Position numbers and translations under genes: made by a program. Positions 38,291-46,332 of a stretch of 64,000 nucleotides of DNA are shown here, one piece after another (positions within the stretch are counted from its first letter, which is position 1; each line of letters begins with the position of its first letter). Below the pieces are notes generated by a model. That model was not told where the DNA came from and searched no databases. It saw only the letters and a list, made by a program, of their open reading frames with translations. This DNA comes from Allobosea sp. BH3. Lineage in GTDB: Bacteria > Pseudomonadota > Alphaproteobacteria > Rhizobiales > Beijerinckiaceae. The stretch is from positions 434,001 through 498,000 of the forward strand of contig NZ_JAIMCA010000003.1 of assembly GCF_025499465.1 (NCBI RefSeq), written 5' to 3'.

Positions 38291-40155
38291 GCTGCCGCCG
38301 TCGCTGATGCGGCGCCGTCGCGCCGGGCGCGCCAGAATAGCCATGTGCCGACGAGGCCGCGCGGGAACAGCACGACCAGCAGCACGATCAACAGCCCGAG
38401 AACGAAGCGCCAATAGGCCGTCAACTTCATCAGCTGTTCGTTGAGGCCCATATAAGCGAAGGCGCCGACGACCGGCCCGGCGACCGTCTGGACGCCGCCG
38501 AGCAGCACCATCAGCAAGGCGTCGACCGAACGCGGGATCGCCATATAAGTCGGAAAGACCGAGCCTTTCGAGAAGGCGAAGAGGCCGCCGGCAATGCCGG
38601 CCGCAATCGCCGCGATGACGAAAGCCGCCCATTGCAGGCGCCCGACATCCAGCCCGATGGCCTCGGCCCGCAAGGGGCTGTCGCGGCCTGCGCGCAGTGC
38701 GTAGCCGAAGGGCGCGAAGATGATGACGCGCAGGGCGAGGATCACCAGCGCCGCGATGGCGAGCGCGAGATAGTAGAACACCGTCTTCGGGACCGCCCAG
38801 GCCGAGGGCCAGACGCCGAGGATGCCATTGTCGCCGCCGGTCAGGTCGACCCATTGGAAGGCCGTGGCCCAGGCGATCTGGGCGAAGGCCAGCGTCAGCA
38901 TGGCGAGGTAGACGCCCGAGAGCCGCACGCAGAACCAGCCGAAGATGGCGCCGGCGATGCCGGCCATGAGCGGCGCGGCCACCAGCGCGGGCTCCATCGA
39001 GGCTCCCAGCCATTTCACCGCCAACGCCGCGCCATAGGCGCCGAGGCCGAAATAGGCGGCATGGCCGAAGGAGGTGATGCCGCCCGGGCCCATCAGCAGA
39101 TGCAGCGAAGCGGCGAAGACCGCGAAGATGACGAGGTCGGTCAGGGTCAGGACGAGATGATCCGGCACGACCAGTGGCGCGAGGGCGAGCAGCCCGAGCG
39201 CAACGGCGCCGAACAGCTTCGCCGCGCGATCGGCCGGGCTCAGCAGGAAGAGCTGCCCGGCATGACCACGCGGTTCGACGCCGGCCTTGCCGAGCAGGCC
39301 ATGCGGCCGGACGATCAGCACCGCCGCCATCACCAGGAAGACCAGCACCAGCGTGATCTTCGGCAGGATCAGGATGCCGAAGGCATGAAGCACGCCGATC
39401 AGCACGGCGGCGAGATAAGCGCCGGTGACGCTGCCGAGCCCGCCGACCACCACCACCACGAAGGCCTCCGCGATCATGGAAAGATCCATGTGCAGGTTGA
39501 TCGCCTCGCGCGGAAGCTGGAGCGCGCCGCCTAAGCCCGCCAGCGCCGCGCCGAAGGCGAAGACCGAGGTGAAGAGCAGGCGCTGGTTGACGCCGAGCGC
39601 CGAGACCATCTCACGGTCCTGCGTTGCAGCGCGGATCAGCACGCCCCAACGCGTCCGGTGGAACAGCAGCCAGATCAAGCCGAGTACGACAGGGCCGACG
39701 GCGATCAGGAAGAGCTCATAGCTCGGAAAGCGATTATCGAACAGAATGACGAAGCTGCGGAAGCCCGGCGCGCGCGGGCCAAGCTTGTCCTCCGGACCCC
39801 AGGTCGCGAGCGCGATGTCCTGCAGCATCAGCACGACACCGAAAGTCGCGAGCAACTGGAACAGCTCCGGCGCCTGATAGATTCGGCGCAGGATCAGCAC
39901 CTCGATCAACACGCCGACGAGGCCGGTCAGCAGCACGGCAAGAGCCACCCCGCCCCAGAAGCCGAGGGGATCGGCGGGGCCGAACCAGGTGACCACCGTG
40001 AAGGCCAGATAGCCACCCAGCATGTAGAGCGAGCCATGGGCGAAGTTCACGATGCGCGTGACGCCGAAGATGATCGACAGGCCACAGGCCACGAGGAACA
40101 GCGACGACGCCGAGGCCAGGCCGTTCAGGGTCTGGGTGAGGACGAGATCAAGCAT
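38287..40155 (-). CDS. Fused LivH-LivM permease of a branched-chain-amino-acid-type ABC transporter
   Basis: This is one 622-residue chain. Residues 1-290 are LivH (DLVLTQTLNGLASASSLFLVACGLSI, then IVNFAHGSLYMLGGY). Residues 320-610 are LivM (LLMGPGGITSFGHAAYFGLGAYGAAL, then LDVGRLQWAAFVIAAIAAGIAGGLFAFSKG). The linker near residues 290-320 (RPHGLLGKAGVEPRGHAG) joins what are usually two proteins. The start at 40155 (MLDLVLTQTLNGL) was chosen for the family N-terminus. Confidence 0.93.
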   Translation of the reverse strand: MLDLVLTQTLNGLASASSLFLVACGLSIIFGVTRIVNFAHGSLYMLGGYLAFTVVTWFGPADPLGFWGGVALAVLLTGLVGVLIEVLILRRIYQAPELFQLLATFGVVLMLQDIALATWGPEDKLGPRAPGFRSFVILFDNRFPSYELFLIAVGPVVLGLIWLLFHRTRWGVLIRAATQDREMVSALGVNQRLLFTSVFAFGAALAGLGGALQLPREAINLHMDLSMIAEAFVVVVVGGLGSVTGAYLAAVLIGVLHAFGILILPKITLVLVFLVMAAVLIVRPHGLLGKAGVEPRGHAGQLFLLSPADRAAKLFGAVALGLLALAPLVVPDHLVLTLTDLVIFAVFAASLHLLMGPGGITSFGHAAYFGLGAYGAALAVKWLGASMEPALVAAPLMAGIAGAIFGWFCVRLSGVYLAMLTLAFAQIAWATAFQWVDLTGGDNGILGVWPSAWAVPKTVFYYLALAIAALVILALRVIIFAPFGYALRAGRDSPLRAEAIGLDVGRLQWAAFVIAAIAAGIAGGLFAFSKGSVFPTYMAIPRSVDALLMVLLGGVQTVAGPVVGAFAYMGLNEQLMKLTAYWRFVLGLLIVLLVVLFPRGLVGTWLFWRARRDGAASATAAA

Positions 40156-40234
40156 GTCGTCTCGGGCGAAGCCATCAGTCTCGGTCCGGACAGGACCGTG
40201 CAGCGGGTTGTCCGGGCCATGTCGGAGCCTCACT

Positions 40235-40339
40235 CCGTCATTCTCGGGCGAAGCGAAGCGTAGACCCGAGAATCTCAGGCCGGAAGAGGCTCAGGACCTT
40301 CAGGGGCATGAGATGCTCGGGTCAAGCCCGAGCATGACG
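40235..40339. repeat. Dispersed palindromic repeat, family R1 (copy 3)
   Basis: Left part CCGTCATTCTCGGGCGAAGC then GACCCGAGAATCTC, right part GATGCTCGGGTCAAGCCCG then AGCATGACG. It separates livHM from livK inside the operon and could act as an RNA hairpin that raises livK message levels (inference). Confidence 0.8.
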
Positions 40340-40357
40340 TGCTGGTCTTGGACGGGA

Positions 40358-41563
40358 TCAGACAGCCGGGCGAAGTTTCCGTACCTCATCGTCGCTCGGC
40401 AGGTATTTCGCGCCGTCGCGATAGCTCCAGTCGACCATCACGCCCTTGCCGTTCTTCAGCGCGCTCTTGCCGACATAGGCGCCGAGCGTCGACTGGTGGT
40501 CGATCTTGCGGAACTCGATCGGGCCGAAGGCCGAGCCGAGCTTCAGCCCCTCGAACGCATCGACCAGCTTTTCGTTGTCGGTGGAGCCAGCCTTCGCCAG
40601 CGCGGCGGCAATCGCCTGCACCGTCTCGTAACCGACGACGGAGCCCAGCCGCGGATAGTCGTTGTACTTGGCCTTGTAGGCGTCGCGGAACTTGACGTGC
40701 TCGGGCGTCTGCAGGTCGGGATGCGGATAGCCGGTGATGATCCAGCCCTCCGGGGTCTCGGCGCCGAGCGTGTCGAGATATTCCGGCTCGCCAGTCAGCA
40801 TCGAGACGACCTGGCGCCCCTCGAACAGGCCGCGCGTATTGCCGGCGCGGACGAAATTGGCGAGGTCGACCGCGAAAGTGACGTTGAAGATCGCATCGGG
40901 CTTGGCGGCCTCCAGCGCCTGGACGGTGGCGCCGGCGTCGATGCGGCCGAGCGCCGGGAACTGTTCGGCGACGAAGGTCACGTCCGGCCGCGCCTTGAGC
41001 AGCAGCTCCTTGAACCACTTCACCGCCGACTGGCCGTACTCGTAGTTCGGCGCGACGATCGCCCATTTCTTGGCCGGCAGCTTGGCCGCTTCCTCGACCA
41101 GCATCGCAGCCTGCATGTAAGTCGAGGGCCTCAGGCGGAAGGTGTAGCGGTTGCCCTTGGCCCAGACGAGCGCATCGGCCAGCGGCTCGGAGGCGACATA
41201 GAGCCGCTTGTTCTGGTTGGCGTAGTCGGCCAGAGCCAGCCCGACATTGGAGAGGAAGCCGCCGGCGATGATGTCGACCTTCTCGGCCGTAGCGAGATCG
41301 GCGGCATGGCGCACCGCATCCTCCGGCTTGCCGGCATCGTCGCGAAACACGGTCTCGAGCTTGCGGCCGAGCACGCCGCCAGCTGCGTTGATCTGCTCCA
41401 GCGCCAGTTCCCAGCCCTGGCGATAGGGCTTCAGGAAGGCCGGCTGGGCGGTGTAGCTGTTGATCTCGCCGATGCGGATCGGCCCGGTAGCTTGAGCGCG
41501 CGCCAGCGAGGGAGCCCCCAGCGCCGCGACACCGGCGAGGAAACTGCGACGGTCGATGTTCAT
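40358..41563 (-). CDS. livK: Liv-type ABC transporter substrate-binding protein
   Basis: This 401-residue periplasmic binding protein has a Tat-like signal (NIDRRSFLAGVAALGAPSLA, cut near ARAQ). The type 1 fold follows: IRIGEINSYTAQPAF, the sensor-like INAAGGVLGRKLETVFRDDAG, AEKVDIIAGGFLSNVGLA and GYETVQAIAAAL. It feeds the LivFG-HM transporter; the ligand may be an amide or amino-acid derivative, given the nearby amidohydrolase. The start at 41563 has GAAGGA upstream. Confidence 0.93.
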   Translation of the reverse strand: MNIDRRSFLAGVAALGAPSLARAQATGPIRIGEINSYTAQPAFLKPYRQGWELALEQINAAGGVLGRKLETVFRDDAGKPEDAVRHAADLATAEKVDIIAGGFLSNVGLALADYANQNKRLYVASEPLADALVWAKGNRYTFRLRPSTYMQAAMLVEEAAKLPAKKWAIVAPNYEYGQSAVKWFKELLLKARPDVTFVAEQFPALGRIDAGATVQALEAAKPDAIFNVTFAVDLANFVRAGNTRGLFEGRQVVSMLTGEPEYLDTLGAETPEGWIITGYPHPDLQTPEHVKFRDAYKAKYNDYPRLGSVVGYETVQAIAAALAKAGSTDNEKLVDAFEGLKLGSAFGPIEFRKIDHQSTLGAYVGKSALKNGKGVMVDWSYRDGAKYLPSDDEVRKLRPAV

Positions 41564-41641
41564 CAGGCTATCCTTCGCCCTGCTCCGGCTGCAATCGCAG
41601 CCTAGATCGGCAGACAAGGCCCGGCCGGGACGGCGGAGCCA

Positions 41642-41686
41642 AATTCATATGTGCACATATGAATTGACGCGCAAGCCTGATGTCAA
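41642..41686 (-). promoter_or_regulatory. livK promoter with a perfect 24-bp palindromic operator
   Basis: A -35 TTGACA (41686-41681) is followed 17 bases on by a weak -10 (TTCATA, 41663-41658). The perfect palindrome at 41642-41665 (half-site AATTCATATGTG) overlaps the -10, a typical repressor position. Its ATGTGCACAT core resembles MarR-family operators. The palindrome is 79 bases upstream of the livK ATG. Confidence 0.75.
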
Positions 41687-41845
41687 TGGCGCGGCGGCGC
41701 TTTCCGGCCGCCCGCATCGCAGTGCAGCAGATCGTCGCACGCATGGCAAGCTCTGCCGCTTCGGAACGCGTTACCGCTGCTTCCCTTTGATTTCAAAGGG
41801 AAATCAAACGCCCAAAAATAAGTCAGCCATGCTGCCCTTTTCGGC

Positions 41846-41874
41846 TTGCGATGTGGGAGTCCCCATCCTATCTA
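41846..41874 (+). promoter_or_regulatory. Promoter of a divergent small RNA
   Basis: TTGCGA (41846-41851) and TATCTA (41869-41874) are spaced by exactly 17 bases, giving a start near 41881. No coding frame follows before a strong terminator. Confidence 0.7.
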
Positions 41875-41880
41875 GAGTGC

Positions 41881-41962
41881 ACCGCAGCAGCGATGCTGCG
41901 TCGCCCTCCTTGGGCGTTTCCTCCCTAGACTTGGGCTGCGCCTCCAGCGCGGCCCTTTTTTC
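41881..41962 (+). ncRNA. Candidate ~80-nt trans-acting small RNA (suhB/MmgR-like)
   Basis: Three hairpins follow the promoter: GCAGCA/TGCTGC (41884-41899), CGCCC/GGGCG with loop TCCTT (41902-41916), and the terminator GGGCTGCGC/GCGCGGCCC (41933-41955) followed by TTTTTT. The unpaired GTTTCCTCCCTAGACTT between hairpins is an anti-Shine-Dalgarno stretch like that of the alphaproteobacterial suhB/MmgR (alpha-r8) family, whose known members are about 77 nt. The family call is from memory of the motif; the transcript itself is supported by promoter, structure and terminator. Confidence 0.65.
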
Positions 41963-42001
41963 TTTCTGGGGTTTGCTAAGCTTTTTGGGCTTGCGAAGCG
42001 C

Positions 42002-42265
42002 TTACCAGCGCCGTCCGTAATAGCCGGAATAGGGCCAGGGCGGGCCGAAGGCCGTGTCCATGCGGTAGCGCAGGGCCGCCGAGCGATCGAGATCGATCTG
42101 CAGCAGGCAGTTGGCGAGACCTTCGCTCTGACCGCGGAACCCGTAGTTGCGGCAGCGCGCCTCGTCGGCCGCCCGCCGCTCGGCATCGGTGACGCAGCCG
42201 GAACAGGCGAGCGCCAGCAGCGCGCCGGCGAGCACCTTGGTGATCGAGAGCCTGGCCATCGTCAT
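42002..42265 (-). CDS. Small putative lipoprotein
   Basis: This 87-residue protein has the hydrophobic N-terminus MARLSITKVLAGALLALACS, then GCVTD (possible lipobox SGC), a short Cys-containing domain (RCRNYGFRGQSEGLANCLLQI) and an Arg/Tyr-rich end. This resembles small alphaproteobacterial lipoproteins of unknown function. AGGAGGG lies upstream; either ATG 42265 or ATG 42259 could be used. Confidence 0.65.
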   Translation of the reverse strand: MTMARLSITKVLAGALLALACSGCVTDAERRAADEARCRNYGFRGQSEGLANCLLQIDLDRSAALRYRMDTAFGPPWPYSGYYGRRW

Positions 42266-42438
42266 CTCACCCTCCTGCGGCAGCCATCGCGCCCTGACTA
42301 CGCGCCGGAAGCGCGGCGGTTCCAAGGCTGACGGCTCTAGCCGTGCGCTTCAGAATGTACTGATTTTCTGCGGAAACGGAACGACATCCAAGGCGTGGCC
42401 CGGCATGACGTCGTGATTCCGTGCGAAATCAGCATGCC

Positions 42439-43305
42439 CTAGCGAGAGAAGCGCACCGGCACGGCCAGCGCGACCTGACTCCCGCCGACCCCGTCCGGCG
42501 GCGCGGGAACCGGGCTCGCGCGCCGGACCATCGCCACGGCCTCTTCATCCAGGCTCGCATCGCCCGACCCGCGCACCAGCCGCGCCGACAGCACCCTGCC
42601 GGCCCTATCGATGCTGAAGGCGACCTGCACCGTCCCGGGGCTCGCGCCGCCGGGGAAGCGCTTGTAGCGGTTGAGATGCGCCATCAGCATGCCGCGCCAG
42701 CTCGCCTGCGCCGCCGGCGAAGCCGAGGAGGCGCCGGAATTGGGCGCCGCGGCCTGTGGCGCGACCTGCGCCTGCGCGGTGGGTGCCGATGTCCGCTCGG
42801 CCTTCGGCTTCTCGGGATTGATGGGCTTCTTCCGCTCGACGACGCGCGGCTTCGGCTTGGGCTTCGGCTCCGGCTTGACCTCGGGCAGCTTCGGCTTCGG
42901 CTCGGGCGGTGGCGCCAGGACGGCCAGGGCATCGGGCAGCGCCGGCAATTCGGGAATCTTGATCTCGGGCTCGGGCAGCGCGACGGGCTCGGGCTCCGGC
43001 GGGGGAGGCTCCTCCTTCGGCGGCTCGACCACGGGCTCGGGCGGCGGCGGCTCCACCTCTGGCTGGGCCTCGGCCATCTCGGGCCCCGGCGCCACCTCCT
43101 GCTGAGGCACCTCGGGCGCGACAGCGAGCGGCGCGAGCTCGATCATCACCGCTGCCGGCGGCGCGCCCGCCGCGGCCTCGGCGCGCTGCCAATTGGCGAT
43201 CACCCAGCCGGCCGCGCCGTGGGCGCTGACCACGACGAGCGCGGCGACGCCCCAGCGCAGAGCCGCCGGCGCGAAGCGGGACAACGAAGGCCGCTCCACG
43301 CTCAT
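42439..43305 (-). CDS. tonB: TonB family energy transducer
   Basis: This 288-residue protein has one N-terminal membrane helix (about residues 15-37), a very long Pro/Glu/Lys-rich periplasm-spanning linker, and a C-terminal TonB domain (WRGMLMAHLNRYKRFPGGAS, GTVQVAFSIDRAGRVLSARL, LDEEAVAMVRRASPVPAPP). It transmits proton-motive force to outer-membrane receptors. It overlaps exbD by ATGA. Confidence 0.94.
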   Translation of the reverse strand: MSVERPSLSRFAPAALRWGVAALVVVSAHGAAGWVIANWQRAEAAAGAPPAAVMIELAPLAVAPEVPQQEVAPGPEMAEAQPEVEPPPPEPVVEPPKEEPPPPEPEPVALPEPEIKIPELPALPDALAVLAPPPEPKPKLPEVKPEPKPKPKPRVVERKKPINPEKPKAERTSAPTAQAQVAPQAAAPNSGASSASPAAQASWRGMLMAHLNRYKRFPGGASPGTVQVAFSIDRAGRVLSARLVRGSGDASLDEEAVAMVRRASPVPAPPDGVGGSQVALAVPVRFSR

Positions 43306-43775
43306 GGCTTCGGCTCCGCGGCCGGGACTGGCGCAGCGGCGGGCGCAGCGCCCTGCCCGGTGTCCTCGAGCCCGACGAGGGCGATCTTGAGGTAGCCGGC
43401 ATTGCGAAGCAGGTTCATCACATCCATCAGCTCGCGATAGGCCACGGCCCCGTCGGCGCGCAGGAAGACGCGCTGCTCGCGGTCGCGGCCGGTGCGCTGG
43501 TCGAGCGTCGCCTGCAGCGCCTCGCGCGGCAGCGGGTCGTTGCCGAGCGCGAGCGAGAGGTCGCCCTTCACGGTGAGGAAGACCGGCGTGTCAGGGCGCG
43601 ACTGCGGCTGCGCGTTGGAGACCGGCAGGTCGACGGCGACATCGACGGTCGAAAGCGGTGCAGCCACCATGAAGATGATCAGCAGCACCAGGATGACGTC
43701 AATGAACGGCGTGACGTTGATGTCGCTGACCTCTCCGAGGTCGCCGTCCTGCGGATCCTTGAGGGAGACGCCCAT
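43302..43775 (-). CDS. exbD: Biopolymer transport protein ExbD
   Basis: This 157-residue protein has the ExbD N-terminus with VSDINVTPFIDVILVLLIIF, whose Asp lies in the proton path, and a periplasmic domain (VFLTVKGDLSLALGNDPLP, RVFLRADGAVAYRELMDVMN). It pairs with ExbB to energise TonB and lies between exbB and tonB. Confidence 0.96.
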   Translation of the reverse strand: MGVSLKDPQDGDLGEVSDINVTPFIDVILVLLIIFMVAAPLSTVDVAVDLPVSNAQPQSRPDTPVFLTVKGDLSLALGNDPLPREALQATLDQRTGRDREQRVFLRADGAVAYRELMDVMNLLRNAGYLKIALVGLEDTGQGAAPAAAPVPAAEPKP

Positions 43776-43778
43776 GGC

Positions 43779-44897
43779 TTACTCCGCCGGAACGAGCGGC
43801 ACTGCGGCGGGCATCCCGCCCGCCTGCACGGCATGGAGCGGAGCACGCGCAGGCGCAGGCGCCGCCGCGACCATGCCGCGCTCCAGATCGCGCGAGAGAT
43901 GCCGCAGGATCTCGCCGGAGGCGTCCGACAGCGTGGCGCGATAGCCGGTGATGGCGCGGGCAAAGACGTTGTAGATGATGACGGCAGGGATCGCCGCGAC
44001 AAGACCGATCGCGGTCGCCAGCAGCGCCTCGGCAATGCCCGGCGCGACCACGGCGAGGTTGGTCGTCTTCGCCTGGCTGATGCCGATGAAGGAATTCATG
44101 ATTCCCCAGACCGTGCCGAACAGGCCGACGAAGGGGGCGGTCGAGCCGATGGTGGCGAGCAGGCCCGTGCCGCGCGCCATGGCCCGGCCGGCGCGGGCCT
44201 CGATCCGCGACAGCGCGATCGAGACGCGCTCCTTGATGCCGTCTTCGCCGAGATCGGCCGAGCGGCGCGTTTCCGCCAGCGCGGCCGTCAGCAGATCGCC
44301 GACGGCGCCGCGCAGCCTGCCGCTCTTGCCCGCGACGGCACCGGCACCGGCGGCGAGGCTGTCGGCCGCCTCGATGCGGCGCAGAGCCCGGCCGGCAGAG
44401 CGCTTGGCCGCGGCGAGCTCCATCGCCTTGGCGAGCCAGATCGTCCAGGTGACGAGCGAGGCGAAGGCGAGGCCGAGCATCACGGCCTTCACCACGATGT
44501 CCGCCGCCATGAACATGCCCCAGGGCGACAGGTCATGCGGCAGCACCGCCATGGCGGCCGGCGGCGCCACGGGCGTGACAGCGGGAGCCGGCGGCGTCTC
44601 GCTCGACGGCAGCGGGGGATGGGCGTTGGTCGGCGGGCTGATGCCGAGCTGTGCGGGCACCTGCGGCAGCGGGCTCATGGCCGGGTTCGCGGGAGCGGCC
44701 GTAGCAGGAGCGGAGCTCGCAGGAGCCGGGCTGACAGGCGCGGCAGGCTGGGCCGCGGCAGGAGCCTGCGCCGGTGCCGGCTGGGTCTGCGCCTCGGCGG
44801 GCGGGGTCTGGGCCGGCTGGCCCTGAGCCTGGACCGCCAGTCCCGACAGGGCCGAAAGGCCCGCCGCGACGAGAACCAGACGAAACGCACGCATCAT
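43779..44897 (-). CDS. exbB: Biopolymer transport protein ExbB with extended periplasmic N-terminus
   Basis: This 372-residue protein has a signal peptide and a Pro/Ala/Gln-rich region of about 100 residues. The MotA/TolQ/ExbB domain follows ([60 protein letters not shown]). The long N-terminus is common in alphaproteobacteria. ATG 44897 or ATG 44894 starts it. A candidate Irr site lies about 140 bases upstream. Confidence 0.94.
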   Translation of the reverse strand: MMRAFRLVLVAAGLSALSGLAVQAQGQPAQTPPAEAQTQPAPAQAPAAAQPAAPVSPAPASSAPATAAPANPAMSPLPQVPAQLGISPPTNAHPPLPSSETPPAPAVTPVAPPAAMAVLPHDLSPWGMFMAADIVVKAVMLGLAFASLVTWTIWLAKAMELAAAKRSAGRALRRIEAADSLAAGAGAVAGKSGRLRGAVGDLLTAALAETRRSADLGEDGIKERVSIALSRIEARAGRAMARGTGLLATIGSTAPFVGLFGTVWGIMNSFIGISQAKTTNLAVVAPGIAEALLATAIGLVAAIPAVIIYNVFARAITGYRATLSDASGEILRHLSRDLERGMVAAAPAPARAPLHAVQAGGMPAAVPLVPAE

Positions 44898-45242
44898 GAC
44901 CAAATCCAGTCTTCGCTGGAGGCGAACCGCCTTGCCTTCATCGGCATGGACCCCGTCGATTTGCGGGCTTCCGAATGGCGTTCACCGCCGTCCTGAAACG
45001 CACATCCCGAGTATGAGAGGTTCGGCAGCTTCCTCTTTGGAATCATTACAAAAAAAGACTTGCAGCCGTCGTGCTGCACATGCGATACGCCTGTGCGAAT
45101 CGCCTCCGCATGTCAAGGCAAACCGGCCTTGCCGGGGACCTGTTTCAGGGCGCCGAACGCGCCGCCGGCCCCAGCGACAAGGGCCTGCGCGAAGTCTCAC
45201 ATATCCGCTATTCGATGGGTGCAGATCGCCGCGGCGATGTGC
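44898..45242. other. Regulatory region upstream of exbB and 3' flank of modE
   Basis: The 345 bases hold no gene I can support. They contain the candidate Irr/ICE box (45036-45052) and an A-rich tract (45050-45056). Confidence 0.5.
45036..45052 (-). promoter_or_regulatory. Candidate Irr (ICE) box upstream of exbB-exbD-tonB
   Basis: The 17-bp sequence TTTGGAATCATTACAAA is an interrupted inverted repeat. It differs from the ICE consensus pattern TTTRGAAnnnTTCYAAA by one base. TonB systems are typical targets of the iron regulators Irr or RirA in this order. Confidence 0.45.
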
Positions 45243-45593
45243 TCAGCGATCGGCAGGCCGGTCGATCTCGGCCTGCAGCGCCGCCAGATGCTCGGCCGCA
45301 GCCGCCGTCGCGGCCTGCTCGACGGCGCGGAAGCGGGTAATGAGCGCCTTGCCCAGCTCGGTCAGCCTGGCGCCGCCGCCATTGCGGCCGCCGGTCTGCC
45401 GTTCGACGACAGGCTTGCCGAAGAGCGTGTTCAGCTCGTCGACCAGTTCCCAGGCGCGCCGATAGGACATCTCCATCGCCCGGCCGGCGGCCGAGATCGA
45501 GCCCAGCGCGCCGATCTTCTCCAGAAGCTCGATCTTGCCTGGCCCGACCCTGCCCTCGGGATCGAGCTGGATGCGCAGGCTGAGCGACGGCAC
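45243..45593 (-). CDS. modE: ModE N-terminal-domain (winged helix) regulator
   Basis: This 116-residue protein is only the ModE/LysR-like DNA-binding domain: LSLRIQLDPEGRVGPGKIELLE, ALGSISAAGRAMEMSYRRAWELVDE and RQTGGRNGGGARLTELGKALI. The C-terminal molybdate-binding (MOP) domains of full ModE are absent. A GTG start at 45593, eight bases after the upstream gene, fits the family N-terminus. It may act on the operator between mop and modA, 17 kb away. Confidence 0.85.
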   Translation of the reverse strand: MPSLSLRIQLDPEGRVGPGKIELLEKIGALGSISAAGRAMEMSYRRAWELVDELNTLFGKPVVERQTGGRNGGGARLTELGKALITRFRAVEQAATAAAAEHLAALQAEIDRPADR

Positions 45594-45601
45594 CGCGCTG
45601 C

Positions 45602-46135
45602 TCAGGAAGCTTGGGCGAGAGCAGGCTGGGCGAGAACAGGCGCCGCTGCTTCGCCACAAGCTGCAAGCCAGATCGCGGCGATGCGCTCGATGCCGGCCTG
45701 ATCGGCGGCGTCGAAGCGTGCGGGCGACGGGCTGTCGAGGTCGATGACACCGATCACGCCGTCGCGGCCGATCAGCGGCACAACCAGCTCCGAGCGTGAG
45801 GCGGCGTCGCAGGCGATATGACCCGGGAAGGCATGCACGTCCTCGACCAGCATGGTGGCGCGGCGCTCCACGGCCGCGCCGCAGACGCCCCTGCCGACGG
45901 GAATGCGCACGCAAGCCGGCTTGCCCTGGAAGGGGCCGAGGACCAGTTCGCCCTCACGCATCAGGTAGAATCCGGCCCAGTTGAGGTCGGGCAGCATCTG
46001 GAACAGCAGCGCTGCGGTATTGGCCGCATTGGCGATGGTGTCGCGCTCGCCCGCCAGCAGGGCTTCGAGCTGCCCGGCGAGCTCGCGGTAGAACTCCGCC
46101 TTGTCGGTACTGTCGATGCCGCGTGCCTCGAACAT
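45602..46135 (-). CDS. msrC: GAF-domain free methionine-(R)-sulfoxide reductase
   Basis: This 177-residue fRMsr-type GAF protein reduces free Met-R-sulfoxide. The family pattern LNWAGFYLM, LVLGPFQGKPACVRIPVGRGV and CGAAVERRAT carries the first two conserved Cys. The third is in FPGHIACDAASRSELVVP. It lies directly before the modE-type gene, probably one transcript. Confidence 0.92.
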   Translation of the reverse strand: MFEARGIDSTDKAEFYRELAGQLEALLAGERDTIANAANTAALLFQMLPDLNWAGFYLMREGELVLGPFQGKPACVRIPVGRGVCGAAVERRATMLVEDVHAFPGHIACDAASRSELVVPLIGRDGVIGVIDLDSPSPARFDAADQAGIERIAAIWLAACGEAAAPVLAQPALAQAS

Positions 46136-46332
46136 GATGCTGTCGCCTTGCTGAAACGGTCCGCCGGAAGCGTCGGGCGGGTTCTACCACCTTCATCCGG
46201 GCGGGGCCAACGGCGGCCTTCTCCCTCCTGACTTGTCGCCCGGCGGCGAGCCAGCTACCGGCTGTCATGCTGGTGTCATCCGCACGTCATCATGGCTGCC
46301 ATCGTGACGATCTATGCCTTGGGAGGCGACGC

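Noticed and set aside
41881-41962. 6S RNA, SRP RNA or RNase P RNA
   Set aside because: Length is about 80 nt and the hallmark motifs of those RNAs are missing.
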